NCBI GenBank assembly: GCA_964448675.1
Contig: CAYUZU010000006.1
Coordinates: 62,001-126,000, forward strand
Direction: 5' to 3'
Length of the DNA stretch: 64,000 nucleotides
From: CAYUZU01 sp964448675
GTDB lineage: Bacteria > Planctomycetota > Phycisphaerae > UBA1845 > Fen-1342
The notes below the pieces were generated by a model, which saw only the letters and a program-made list of their open reading frames with translations, was not told where the DNA came from and ran no database searches. Below are positions 44,126-51,772 of this stretch, one piece after another. Position 1 is the first letter of the stretch. Each line of letters begins with the position of its first letter. The position numbers and the translations under genes were made by a program.

Positions 44126-44380
44126 CGTCCGCGTCCGCAACGGCCGAGAACGGCCATACCTCCAGCGCGGCACCCCGAAGGTGCCGTCTCGGGTTGTTCA
44201 TCGTCGGGCGCTGTCGGCCCCGTTAGCAGCAGGAGGGCGAACGGCCGCGGTCGCAGGGGCAGCCCGGCGGCGTGCTTGCGGTCCGCTGTTCGGTTGGTCT
44301 TATCAGCCGTACGGATGATTCCGCACAGTCTGGAATTGGGACGGTCCGGATAATCTTGCCCCGCGCATCAGGCCCGGCCG

Positions 44381-44830
44381 CTACGGACCGCCCATCTCTT
44401 CCGCCGCCGCACGGGTCAATGGCAGCCGCGCCCAGCGTTCGGCGTGGTGCCCCGCGCAGACGCCGCGGGCGCGCAGGCGAAAAGCGTCCGGCCGCGGCCA
44501 GACTTCGACGGTGAACGTGGCCGCGCCGAGCGCGCCGTCGAACGCGAACAGGGGATCGGTATCGGCGGTCCAGGTGTCGCCTTCGTGGTCGATGACCATG
44601 GCCGCCGCGGCCTGCAGATCGGGATCCGCCGCCAGTTGCCGCGCCGCCAGTTGCAGCGCCCCCAGCGCGGCGGCGTCGGCGCGCAGGCGCGCGGTCGCGT
44701 TGGCGTACGTCGCGACATCGGTCGTACGCATACCGAGCATCGCCAGCGAGATCGTCGCCATGACGAGCAGCAGGATCACGGCGGTGATCAGCGCGGCGCC
44801 GCGTCGTTTGGGCCTGGGTCTCGGCTTCAT
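44381..44830 (-). CDS. PilX/GspK/MshP-like minor pilin
   Basis: ATG 44830 lies 2 nt after the previous stop with GGAGG 10 nt upstream; an ATG at 44839 is too close to that site. The 149-residue protein begins KPRPRPKRRGAALITAVILLLVMATISLA, which is a basic leader, a Gly at the cleavage point and a hydrophobic helix with Thr at +5 instead of Glu, as is usual for GspK/PilX proteins (motif quoted only in part). It probably caps or primes the filament. Confidence 0.65.
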   Translation of the reverse strand: MKPRPRPKRRGAALITAVILLLVMATISLAMLGMRTTDVATYANATARLRADAAALGALQLAARQLAADPDLQAAAAMVIDHEGDTWTADTDPLFAFDGALGAATFTVEVWPRPDAFRLRARGVCAGHHAERWARLPLTRAAAEEMGGP

Positions 44831-44832
44831 GC

Positions 44833-45417
44833 TCACCATGCCTCCACCCGCACCGTCACGTTGCGCTCGTGATCGTCGCGCCGGTAGGTGCCGCCGGGCG
44901 TCGTTTCCGCCGGCAGTTCGACACTGAACGCGTCCAGTGCTCGATCGCTCATGGCGGCCACGCCGCGATAGGTCCGTTCCGCGTCCCGCCATACATAGCG
45001 CACCGCCTGCATCAGCGTGACCTGGGCATCACTCAGGCTGCTGTCCCACGTTCCCCCGGGCAGGCGGTATTCCAGCGTGAAGTCGTTCAACGGTGCCGCG
45101 AGCAGGCCACTTCCCGCCGGCCCGACCTGCTCCAACCCGTCGCTGCTCGCACGCAGCGTCCAGTCGCCCACACCGAATCGCGTCGGCTTGGCAGCGGCGG
45201 GCCGCTCGTGTTGCGGCGGCGGGCTGTCATGACGCCACGTGCCCGCGGCCAGCTGTTGCACGCGCATTCCCGCGAGGTAGTGCTGCATGAAGACCTGGCT
45301 GTCCTGTTGCGTCGATTCGTACGTCACCAGCATCTGCGTCACCGGCACCAGAGCGCTGGCGAACACCACCCCTGCCAGCACGATCGCCGCGATCATCTCG
45401 GTCAGGCTTGCACTCAT
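44833..45417 (-). CDS. GspJ/MshO-like minor pilin
   Basis: The 194-residue protein starts MSASLTEMIAAIVLAGVVFA, so the leader is only two or three residues. Placing Glu at +5 puts Ser at -1. The C-terminal beta-rich domain contains YVWRDAERTYRGVAAM. Length and layout match GspJ/MshO minor pilins. The start lies 8 nt after the upstream gene, and its stop is almost joined to the next start. Confidence 0.6.
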   Translation of the reverse strand: MSASLTEMIAAIVLAGVVFASALVPVTQMLVTYESTQQDSQVFMQHYLAGMRVQQLAAGTWRHDSPPPQHERPAAAKPTRFGVGDWTLRASSDGLEQVGPAGSGLLAAPLNDFTLEYRLPGGTWDSSLSDAQVTLMQAVRYVWRDAERTYRGVAAMSDRALDAFSVELPAETTPGGTYRRDDHERNVTVRVEAW

Positions 45418-45425
45418 GCCGCTGC

Positions 45426-45836
45426 CTATCCCGCCACATCCGTGACGAACGTCTCGATCACCAGGCTGGCCTCGTCCGGCCCGCGCACCTCGATGCGGAC
45501 GCGCTTGATACCCGAGCCGCTCTGCGGTGTCGTGTGGTCGGTCGGGCTGACCTCGCGCACCAGCGTGCTCCGCTGGTAGCCCGTCAGGCCGCCTGCATCG
45601 GATTCGGGTGGATAGTGATCCGCCGCGATATACACGTAGCCCCGCGCCGCATCCGCCGCGTCGGCGAACACCGCGCCCATCTGCTCAGCGGCCAGCTGCG
45701 CCAGGTTCATCTGCACCACGGCCATCTGTTGGGCGCGGGCCGCCGTCGCGAGCTGCAGCATCAGCGGCGGCACCGCCAGGCCGACGATGACGATCGCCAG
45801 CACGACTTCGACCAGCGACAGACTCCGCGCCCTCAT
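45426..45836 (-). CDS. GspI/MshD-like minor pilin
   Basis: The 136-residue protein begins MRARSLSLVEVVLAIVIVGLAV: short basic leader, Ser at -1, Glu at +5. The C-terminal domain has VRIEVRGPDEASLVIETFV. It resembles GspI/MshD minor pilins. The start codon overlaps the stop of the upstream pilin gene as ATGA, indicating coupled translation. Confidence 0.65.
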   Translation of the reverse strand: MRARSLSLVEVVLAIVIVGLAVPPLMLQLATAARAQQMAVVQMNLAQLAAEQMGAVFADAADAARGYVYIAADHYPPESDAGGLTGYQRSTLVREVSPTDHTTPQSGSGIKRVRIEVRGPDEASLVIETFVTDVAG

Positions 45837-46339
45837 GGCCAGATCACCTCACACACGCCGGTTTCGCCGCGTACCACCACCTGCACCCCGTTCGACAGAT
45901 CGAGCCGCACGTCCTGGCGCAGCGGGTGGCCGTTCTCGTTCACCGGCAGACCGGTCGTGGCGAAACCGAACGTGCGCCCGTCGACCCCGTGCAGCGCGTG
46001 CAGCGACAGGTCGCTGCCCAGCTCGCTCGCGCGGATCTGCCATGGCGTTTCGTCGCCCGGGTGGTTCATGACTGCGCCGTCGATCTTGCCCGTCGCCGGC
46101 TGGGCCTCCTGCAATAGCGTGTATTCCTGCATGCCGAGGTTGAACCGGCACATGGTCCGCCGGCCCGAGAGCATCGCCTCCGCCCGGGCGTAGGCGATGT
46201 CCGCCGCGATGCGCCGTACGCCTGCGGTTTGCCGCCACGTCTGCACGCCGACGAGCGCGCCGATCGCCACCGACGCCAGGATCAGCGTCAGCGACATGGT
46301 CAGCACCAGTTCGACCAGGGTCAGCGCCGCCCGCTTCAA
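45833..46339 (-). CDS. GspH/MshC-like minor pilin
   Basis: The 168-residue protein starts MKRAALTLVELVLTMSLTLI, with Ala at -1 and Glu at +5. The soluble part has the GspH-type pattern ADIAYARAEAMLSGRRTMCRF followed by beta strands ending VVRGETGVCEVIW; two Cys may form a disulfide. It overlaps both neighbours by 4 nt (ATGA). Confidence 0.7.
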   Translation of the reverse strand: MKRAALTLVELVLTMSLTLILASVAIGALVGVQTWRQTAGVRRIAADIAYARAEAMLSGRRTMCRFNLGMQEYTLLQEAQPATGKIDGAVMNHPGDETPWQIRASELGSDLSLHALHGVDGRTFGFATTGLPVNENGHPLRQDVRLDLSNGVQVVVRGETGVCEVIWP

Positions 46340-47172
46340 GTCTGTGCTCCTTGCGCCGGCGTGATGTGCGACGTCTCGACGCCGCCCGACAGCCTGCTGA
46401 TGGCGCGCGCGACGGCGTCCTGCTCGACACGCGCTGCCTCATCGAGCATGGCCGACTGCAGCGCCAGCTGCGCCACGCGATTGACCAGCCGCGGCACACC
46501 CCGTGACCAGCGGCCGATCGCCTCGCTCGCCGCCGCCGTGAAGAGGGCCCCGTCCGGATGGCCCGCCGTGCGGACGCGGTGTGTCAGGTACGGTGTCACC
46601 GCTGCGCCGGCGAGTGGTCCGACGAGAACCGTCGTGAGCAGGCGCTGCTGCAGCCACTCCGGCCACTGCCGGGCGGTGTGGTTCTCGCTGGTCAGCAGCA
46701 CGCACACGCGCGTTGTCTCGACCTCCGCATTGAGCAGCCAGCGCAGCTCGTTGAACGTCGCCGGTGTCGTTGCTGTCGGCCAGCCGTCCAGCATCACCAC
46801 CACCCGGCGCTGCGACTGCTCCGCCGCGCCGATCGCCGCCACGATCGCCTCGATCGCGCACGGCGTGTCCGGCGGCATCTGGTGCGTCAGGTAGAAGGCC
46901 ACGCTGCGCAGCAACCCCACCTGGTCGCCGCACATCTCCGGCACGAACGCCACGTGGTACTCTTCGCGCGGCAGCCGGCGCCGCAGCGCCCGCAGCAGCA
47001 TCGTCTTGCCACAGCCGACCGGCCCTGCCAGCAGCACCGGCTCGCAGGCATCGCGCGCGGCGTACGTCATCGCCGCCAGCGCCTGGTCGTGCTGCGGTGT
47101 GGCGAAGTAGAAACGCGAGTCGGGAACCGGCTCGAACGGATTACGCGCCAGGGACCAGTGTTCCAGATTCAC
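46336..47172 (-). CDS. ExeA/MshM-type AAA ATPase
   Basis: The 278-residue protein opens LEHWSLARNPFEPVPDSRFY, the signature of ExeA/MshM/GspA ATPases. Walker A is GPVGCGKT (50-57) and Walker B VVVMLDG (Asp129). The C-terminal helical lid has GVPRLVNRVAQLAL. No peptidoglycan-binding domain follows, as in MshM. It probably helps place the secretin or machine in the envelope. It ends by ATGA overlap with the first pilin gene and starts 15 nt after the platform protein. Confidence 0.8.
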   Translation of the reverse strand: MNLEHWSLARNPFEPVPDSRFYFATPQHDQALAAMTYAARDACEPVLLAGPVGCGKTMLLRALRRRLPREEYHVAFVPEMCGDQVGLLRSVAFYLTHQMPPDTPCAIEAIVAAIGAAEQSQRRVVVMLDGWPTATTPATFNELRWLLNAEVETTRVCVLLTSENHTARQWPEWLQQRLLTTVLVGPLAGAAVTPYLTHRVRTAGHPDGALFTAAASEAIGRWSRGVPRLVNRVAQLALQSAMLDEAARVEQDAVARAISRLSGGVETSHITPAQGAQT

Positions 47173-47187
47173 GACACACTCTCCGCT

Positions 47188-48414
47188 TCAGGAGCCCATC
47201 AGGACCGAGTTCATCCGCCACACCGGCAGGAAGATCGCCAGCGCCACGAACAGCACCATGCTGCTCACCACCAGCACCAGCAACGGCTCCAGCGCCGTCG
47301 TCAGCCGCCGCATGCGTACCTGCATCTTCTCTTCGTAATGTTCGGCAGCGGCGATGAGCAGCTCGTCGATATTCCCCGTCGTCTCGCCGACGCTGATCAT
47401 GTGCTCGACCAGCTTCGGCAGCACGTTGGTACCGCTGATCGACGCCGAGATCGAGTTTCCGCCGGCGACTTTGCGGCGCACGTCCGCGGTCAGGTTCCGC
47501 ACCGAACCGGGCAGCAGTGCCTTCTCGACGATGTGCAGCGTCTCCAGCAGCGGCAGTCCCGCGCCCTCGAGCAGCGCGATCATGCGGGCGAACTGCACCA
47601 CCGTCGCGAGGTAGATGATCTGCCCGAGCAGCGGGATGCGCACGATCACTCGGCCGACGAACGACCGCACCGCGGGTGTCCGCAGCGCCAGCCAGAAGCC
47701 GACGGCCGCCAGCGCCACGCCGAGCGCGACCAGCCCCCCATGATTCGTCAGGAAGTTGCTGGCCCCCAGCAGGATGCGCGTCGGCAGCGGCAGCTCGGCC
47801 CCGAGTCCGGCGAACAAGCCGCGAAACTGCGGCACGACCCACGTCAGCATCACCGCGCACGCCCCGACCAGCGTCACCACCACGATCGCCGGGTAGGTCA
47901 GCGCGTTGATCAACTGCCGCCGGGCGGCGGCGCGCCGTTCGTAGTACTTGATCAGTTCGTCCAGCGCCTCGGGGTGCACGCCCGCGGCTTCGCCCGCGCG
48001 AATCGTCCCGATATAGAAGCCGTCGAACGTCCGCGGGTGGGCAGCCAGGGCCTCCGACAGCGTCGCCCCGCGCTGGATGTCGGCCGCGATGCGGTCGAGC
48101 AGCTCGCGGTAGGGGCCCGCGCCGGTTGTCGAGCGCAGCGTCCCCAGCGCCGACAGCAGCGTGATCCCGCTGCGCAACATGACCTTGAGCTGGCGCGTGA
48201 ATTCCAGCAGCTGGTGTTGCCGCAGACGGATCCGCGTCGTCACGCCCTGCCCGGCCATGGCCGCGCGCCGGTTCTTCGCCTGTCGGATGGTCAGTGGCGT
48301 CAGCGATTTCTGTTCCAGGCTGCGCAGCGCCTCGGTTTCCGATTCGCCGTCGAGCACGCCCTCCACGACGCGGCCGGTCATGTCCGCGGCACGATAGGTG
48401 AACACCGGCATCAT
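47188..48414 (-). CDS. GspF/MshG-type inner-membrane platform protein
   Basis: The 408-residue protein has two T2SSF domains (about 70-195 and 270-395), each with the cytoplasmic helical bundle and GExxG motif: IRAGEAAGVHPEALDEL and ISVGETTGNIDELL. Three membrane helices are visible (IVVVTLVGACAVMLTWVVPQF, LVALGVALAAVGFWL, LLVLVVSSMVLFVALAIFLPV; quoted in parts). It opens MPVFTYRAADMTGRVVEGVL as usual. It is the rotary platform on which the assembly ATPase acts. Its start overlaps the ATPase stop (ATGA). Confidence 0.85.
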   Translation of the reverse strand: MMPVFTYRAADMTGRVVEGVLDGESETEALRSLEQKSLTPLTIRQAKNRRAAMAGQGVTTRIRLRQHQLLEFTRQLKVMLRSGITLLSALGTLRSTTGAGPYRELLDRIAADIQRGATLSEALAAHPRTFDGFYIGTIRAGEAAGVHPEALDELIKYYERRAAARRQLINALTYPAIVVVTLVGACAVMLTWVVPQFRGLFAGLGAELPLPTRILLGASNFLTNHGGLVALGVALAAVGFWLALRTPAVRSFVGRVIVRIPLLGQIIYLATVVQFARMIALLEGAGLPLLETLHIVEKALLPGSVRNLTADVRRKVAGGNSISASISGTNVLPKLVEHMISVGETTGNIDELLIAAAEHYEEKMQVRMRRLTTALEPLLVLVVSSMVLFVALAIFLPVWRMNSVLMGS

Positions 48415-50642
48415 TCACCTCCCGCGACCGGCGTGCCCGCGGGTGCCGGGTCCGCCTGCAACCACGCGCGCAATGACGCCTCGTAGGCGTCCACGTCAAA
48501 CGCCGCCTCAGCCTCGTTGTGCGGCGGCGACGTGGTCGACGTGGCCTGACTTGCGCCCGCGGCGATCACGTCGGCCTGACCCGCGACGCGCAGCAGTTCG
48601 GCAAGGCTCGTTTCGCCCGCCAGCACCTTCTGGGCCCCGTCCTCGAGCAGCGAACGTGTGCCGCTCTGCCGCGCGAGCTCCGCGATCATCCGGTCATCGG
48701 TGTGATTGAGCACGGCCCGCCGAATGTCGTCATTGATCACGATCAGTTCGTAGATGCCGACGCGCCCCTCGTACCCGGTATGCCCGCAGCGCTTGCACCC
48801 GGCCGCGGTCATTGTCGGCCGATCGCCCACCAGCGACTGCGCCAGCGACGCCAGCCCCGCCGGCAGTTCCTCGGCCGGCTGCGCGCAGTGCCCGCATAGC
48901 TTGCGGCACAGCCGCTGCGCCATCACCCCGCTCAGCGCTGACGCGACCAGGAAGTCCGCCACGCCCATGTCGAGCAGCCGGTTGGGTGCCGCGGCGGCAC
49001 TGTTGGTGTGCAGCGTGCTCAGGACGATATGGCCGGTGAGCGCGGCCTGTAATGCGATCTCGGCCGTTTCGCGGTCGCGCACTTCCCCAACCATCACCAC
49101 GTCCGGGTCCTGCCGCAGGATCGAGCGCAGGCCCGAGCCGAAGGTCAGCCCCGCCTTCGGGTTGACCGCGACCTGCCGCACCTGCGGCAGCCGGATCTCG
49201 ACCGGGTCCTCGAGCGTGATGATGCTCTGTGACGTGCGATCGAGCCGCGTGATGCCCGAGTACAATGTCGTCGTTTTGCCGCTGCCGGTCGGGCCGGTCA
49301 CCAGCAGCATACCGTGCGGCAGGTGGATGAGCTGGTCGAACGTCGCCAGCGTGTCCGCCTGCATGCCGAGTTCCTCCAGGGTGAGCAGCCGCGCCCCCGA
49401 GCGCAGCAGACGCAGCACTACCGCCTCGCCATTCGTCGAAGGCAGCGTCGAGACGCGGATGTCGAGCTCTTCGTTTTCGACCACCAGCTTGAAGTGCCCG
49501 TCCTGCGGCCGCCGGGTTTCGGCGATGTCCAGGTGCGCCAGCACCTTGATGCGCGCCACCAGCGCGGGCAGCAGCGAGCGCGGCGGGGCGGGCACCTCGC
49601 GCAGCACGCCATCGATCCGCAATCGCACGCGCAGCGTCTCTTCCTCGGCATCGATGTGGACGTCGCTGGCCCGGCCGGTGACGGCCCGCTCGAGCAGCAC
49701 GTCGACCAGCTTTACCGCCGGCGCGTCCGCCACGTCCTTGAGCAGATCGTCCCACACCACCTCGCCGGTGCCGGCGACCGCGGTGTCCGGGGTCTGGTGA
49801 AAGCCGCCGTAGCCCCACTCGATCAGATGCTGAACTTCACGGGGGCTGGTGAGGCAACAATCTACTTCACAACCCGTTTGCAGCCGAATCTGGTCCAGCA
49901 CGCTCAGGTCCAGCGGGTGATTGACCGCCAGCGTGATGTAGCGTTCGAACACGAACAGCGGGAACAGCCCGTTGGCCCGGGCCAGCTCCTCGCGCACGAC
50001 CTTGTTGTTCTCCACGCGGATGCGATAATCGCCCGGCTCCACGAACGGCAGGTTCCACGTCTCCGCCTGTACCAGCGTCAGGTCACGCTGTGAAACGTGT
50101 CCCTTGTTGGTCAGCCAATCCGCGATGCGCCGCTCGTCATGATTGCACGCCCGGCAGGCCTCGACGGCCGCGGCCGGCGTTACCAGGCCCTCCGCCTGCG
50201 CCACCGCCAGCCAGCGCGGCAGCTCGCTCGCCGCCGCGTCAAGTGCGGGGGGCGTAGGCGGGCTTGCATCGTCCACGTCGTCCGCCGGGGCACCCGCCTG
50301 TTCGAGTCGCGCGACCAGCTCGTCCTGCTGCTGCGCAAAGCGGATGCCCAGCACATAAGACGGGTCGCGATTCACCATCTCCACCGCCACCACCTGCGCC
50401 GTGACGCGTTGTGGCGGGGCCGTTCCCAGCGCCGGCACCTCGACCAGCAGCGCCGTCGAGCGCGGCAGGTAGGTCGGCAGCCGCAACCGGGCACCGCCGG
50501 CGCTCACGTTCTCGAGCACCGCGTCGACGCGGTGGCCGCGGACTGGGGCGACCTGGTCGGCGGCCGCATCGTCGACGGTCACATGCAGCGCCAGCCGGGT
50601 GCTGACGCGCGTGTGTTGTCGTTTCTGACGAAAAAGGCTCAT
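48411..50642 (-). CDS. Pilus/secretion assembly ATPase with N-terminal PilZ and MshEN-like domains
   Basis: The 743-residue protein has three parts. Residues 5-105 form a PilZ domain (KRQHTRVSTR with Arg8/12/16, then NVSAGG at 45-50, the c-di-GMP binding pattern). Residues 140-205 match the MshEN/GspE N-terminal domain (ADWLTNKGHVSQRDLTLVQ). Residues 270-700 are the GspE motor: Walker A GPTGSGKT (450-457), Asp box ITLEDPVE, Walker B PDVVMVGEVRD, His box LSTLHTNSA and the zinc tetracysteine (Cys579/583/586 ... 616/619). It drives subunit addition. Standard GspE/MshE proteins lack the PilZ part, so activity is probably set by cyclic-di-GMP. Confidence 0.85.
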   Translation of the reverse strand: MSLFRQKRQHTRVSTRLALHVTVDDAAADQVAPVRGHRVDAVLENVSAGGARLRLPTYLPRSTALLVEVPALGTAPPQRVTAQVVAVEMVNRDPSYVLGIRFAQQQDELVARLEQAGAPADDVDDASPPTPPALDAAASELPRWLAVAQAEGLVTPAAAVEACRACNHDERRIADWLTNKGHVSQRDLTLVQAETWNLPFVEPGDYRIRVENNKVVREELARANGLFPLFVFERYITLAVNHPLDLSVLDQIRLQTGCEVDCCLTSPREVQHLIEWGYGGFHQTPDTAVAGTGEVVWDDLLKDVADAPAVKLVDVLLERAVTGRASDVHIDAEEETLRVRLRIDGVLREVPAPPRSLLPALVARIKVLAHLDIAETRRPQDGHFKLVVENEELDIRVSTLPSTNGEAVVLRLLRSGARLLTLEELGMQADTLATFDQLIHLPHGMLLVTGPTGSGKTTTLYSGITRLDRTSQSIITLEDPVEIRLPQVRQVAVNPKAGLTFGSGLRSILRQDPDVVMVGEVRDRETAEIALQAALTGHIVLSTLHTNSAAAAPNRLLDMGVADFLVASALSGVMAQRLCRKLCGHCAQPAEELPAGLASLAQSLVGDRPTMTAAGCKRCGHTGYEGRVGIYELIVINDDIRRAVLNHTDDRMIAELARQSGTRSLLEDGAQKVLAGETSLAELLRVAGQADVIAAGASQATSTTSPPHNEAEAAFDVDAYEASLRAWLQADPAPAGTPVAGGE

Positions 50643-50677
50643 GGGGTCCTGCCGTTGTGCAGCGGGTGGCGCCGAGG

Positions 50678-51772
50678 CTATGGCGCCGCGTCGCTTCGCG
50701 GCTCCGTGGTCATTGGCGCGGGCACGCCGCGCACCGCGTTCAACAGATCATGCACGACCGATCCGGTCGGGGCCTCGTCGGGCGCGACCAGCACGTGGCG
50801 TCCCGCCGCAGCGACCGCCCGCTGGGCGCAAGCCAGCGCCAGTTGGGCGTCGGCGTTGCCGGGCGTCAGCGCGACGGCCCGCCGTGCCGCCGTCAGGGCC
50901 GCCTCCGGCTGCTCCGCGAGCAGGGCTGCCGTTGCCAGGCCGAGAAACGCACCCGCCTTGTCGGGCTTGGCGACGGTCATTGCGCGATACAGGTCCGCGG
51001 CCTCCTCGTAGGCCCCGGTGGCCAGCAGACACGTGGCCCAGTTTGACCGGAACGCGTCGCGCCGCGCGCCGTCGGTCTCGGTCTCGGACAACGCGCGCCA
51101 CAGCGGCAAGGCGTCACCATGCCGGCCCGCCTGCAGATAGGCCGCAGCCAGCTCGTGCCGCTCTTCGCGGGTGCCGTCGCCCGCGAGCACGACGGGTTCG
51201 AGCTCGCCAATCATTGCCGTCGGCTCGTTCAGATGCTCATACAGCCGCACCGCCGCGGCCTGCACGTTCAGGTCGCCGGGGAAGTTTGTCCGCTCGCTCT
51301 CCAGCACTTCGCAGGCCTGCGCCGATTCGCCCGCGAGCACGAGCGTGTCCACCCACGCCACCAGCCGTGCCGCATTCGGCCGGTTGGTGTAGGCCCACTC
51401 ATACGACGTCGCCGCATCGGCCCAACGCCCCAGCCCCTCGTACGCCACGCCACGCGTATCGTAGTACGACAGCGACTGTCGTTGCGTCGGCGGCAGGTTC
51501 TCCAGCCGCTGGGCGGCGTCGTGATACTGCCCCTGCTCGAGGTCGATCCGCGCCAGCATCAGCTGCAGCAACTCGTCGTCCTCGACCTCATGCGCCGCGA
51601 GCAGGCTGCGCGCCCGCTCGAAGTTGCCGTTGCGCGTCTCTTCTTCGGCCAGTTGCAGCGCCACCTGCAGCCGCGTCTGGTTCCAGTCCGTCTTCTTCGC
51701 CGCGGGATCCGTCGTCGCGCAACCTGCCAGCACGCACAACGCAACCACCAGGGCCAATCGACTCGTTCTCAT
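50678..51772 (-). CDS. TPR lipoprotein of the pilus operon (MshN/PilF-like)
   Basis: The 364-residue protein has a lipobox VLAGC (Cys18) and then five to seven tetratricopeptide-like helical pairs (FERARSLLAAHEVEDDELL, YHDAAQRLENLPP, YEEAADLYRAMTVAKPDKAGAF, EAALTAARRAVALTPGNADA). It is likely an outer- or inner-membrane anchored pilotin or scaffold for the secretin. Its start overlaps the secretin stop (ATGA). Confidence 0.75.
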   Translation of the reverse strand: MRTSRLALVVALCVLAGCATTDPAAKKTDWNQTRLQVALQLAEEETRNGNFERARSLLAAHEVEDDELLQLMLARIDLEQGQYHDAAQRLENLPPTQRQSLSYYDTRGVAYEGLGRWADAATSYEWAYTNRPNAARLVAWVDTLVLAGESAQACEVLESERTNFPGDLNVQAAAVRLYEHLNEPTAMIGELEPVVLAGDGTREERHELAAAYLQAGRHGDALPLWRALSETETDGARRDAFRSNWATCLLATGAYEEAADLYRAMTVAKPDKAGAFLGLATAALLAEQPEAALTAARRAVALTPGNADAQLALACAQRAVAAAGRHVLVAPDEAPTGSVVHDLLNAVRGVPAPMTTEPRSDAAP

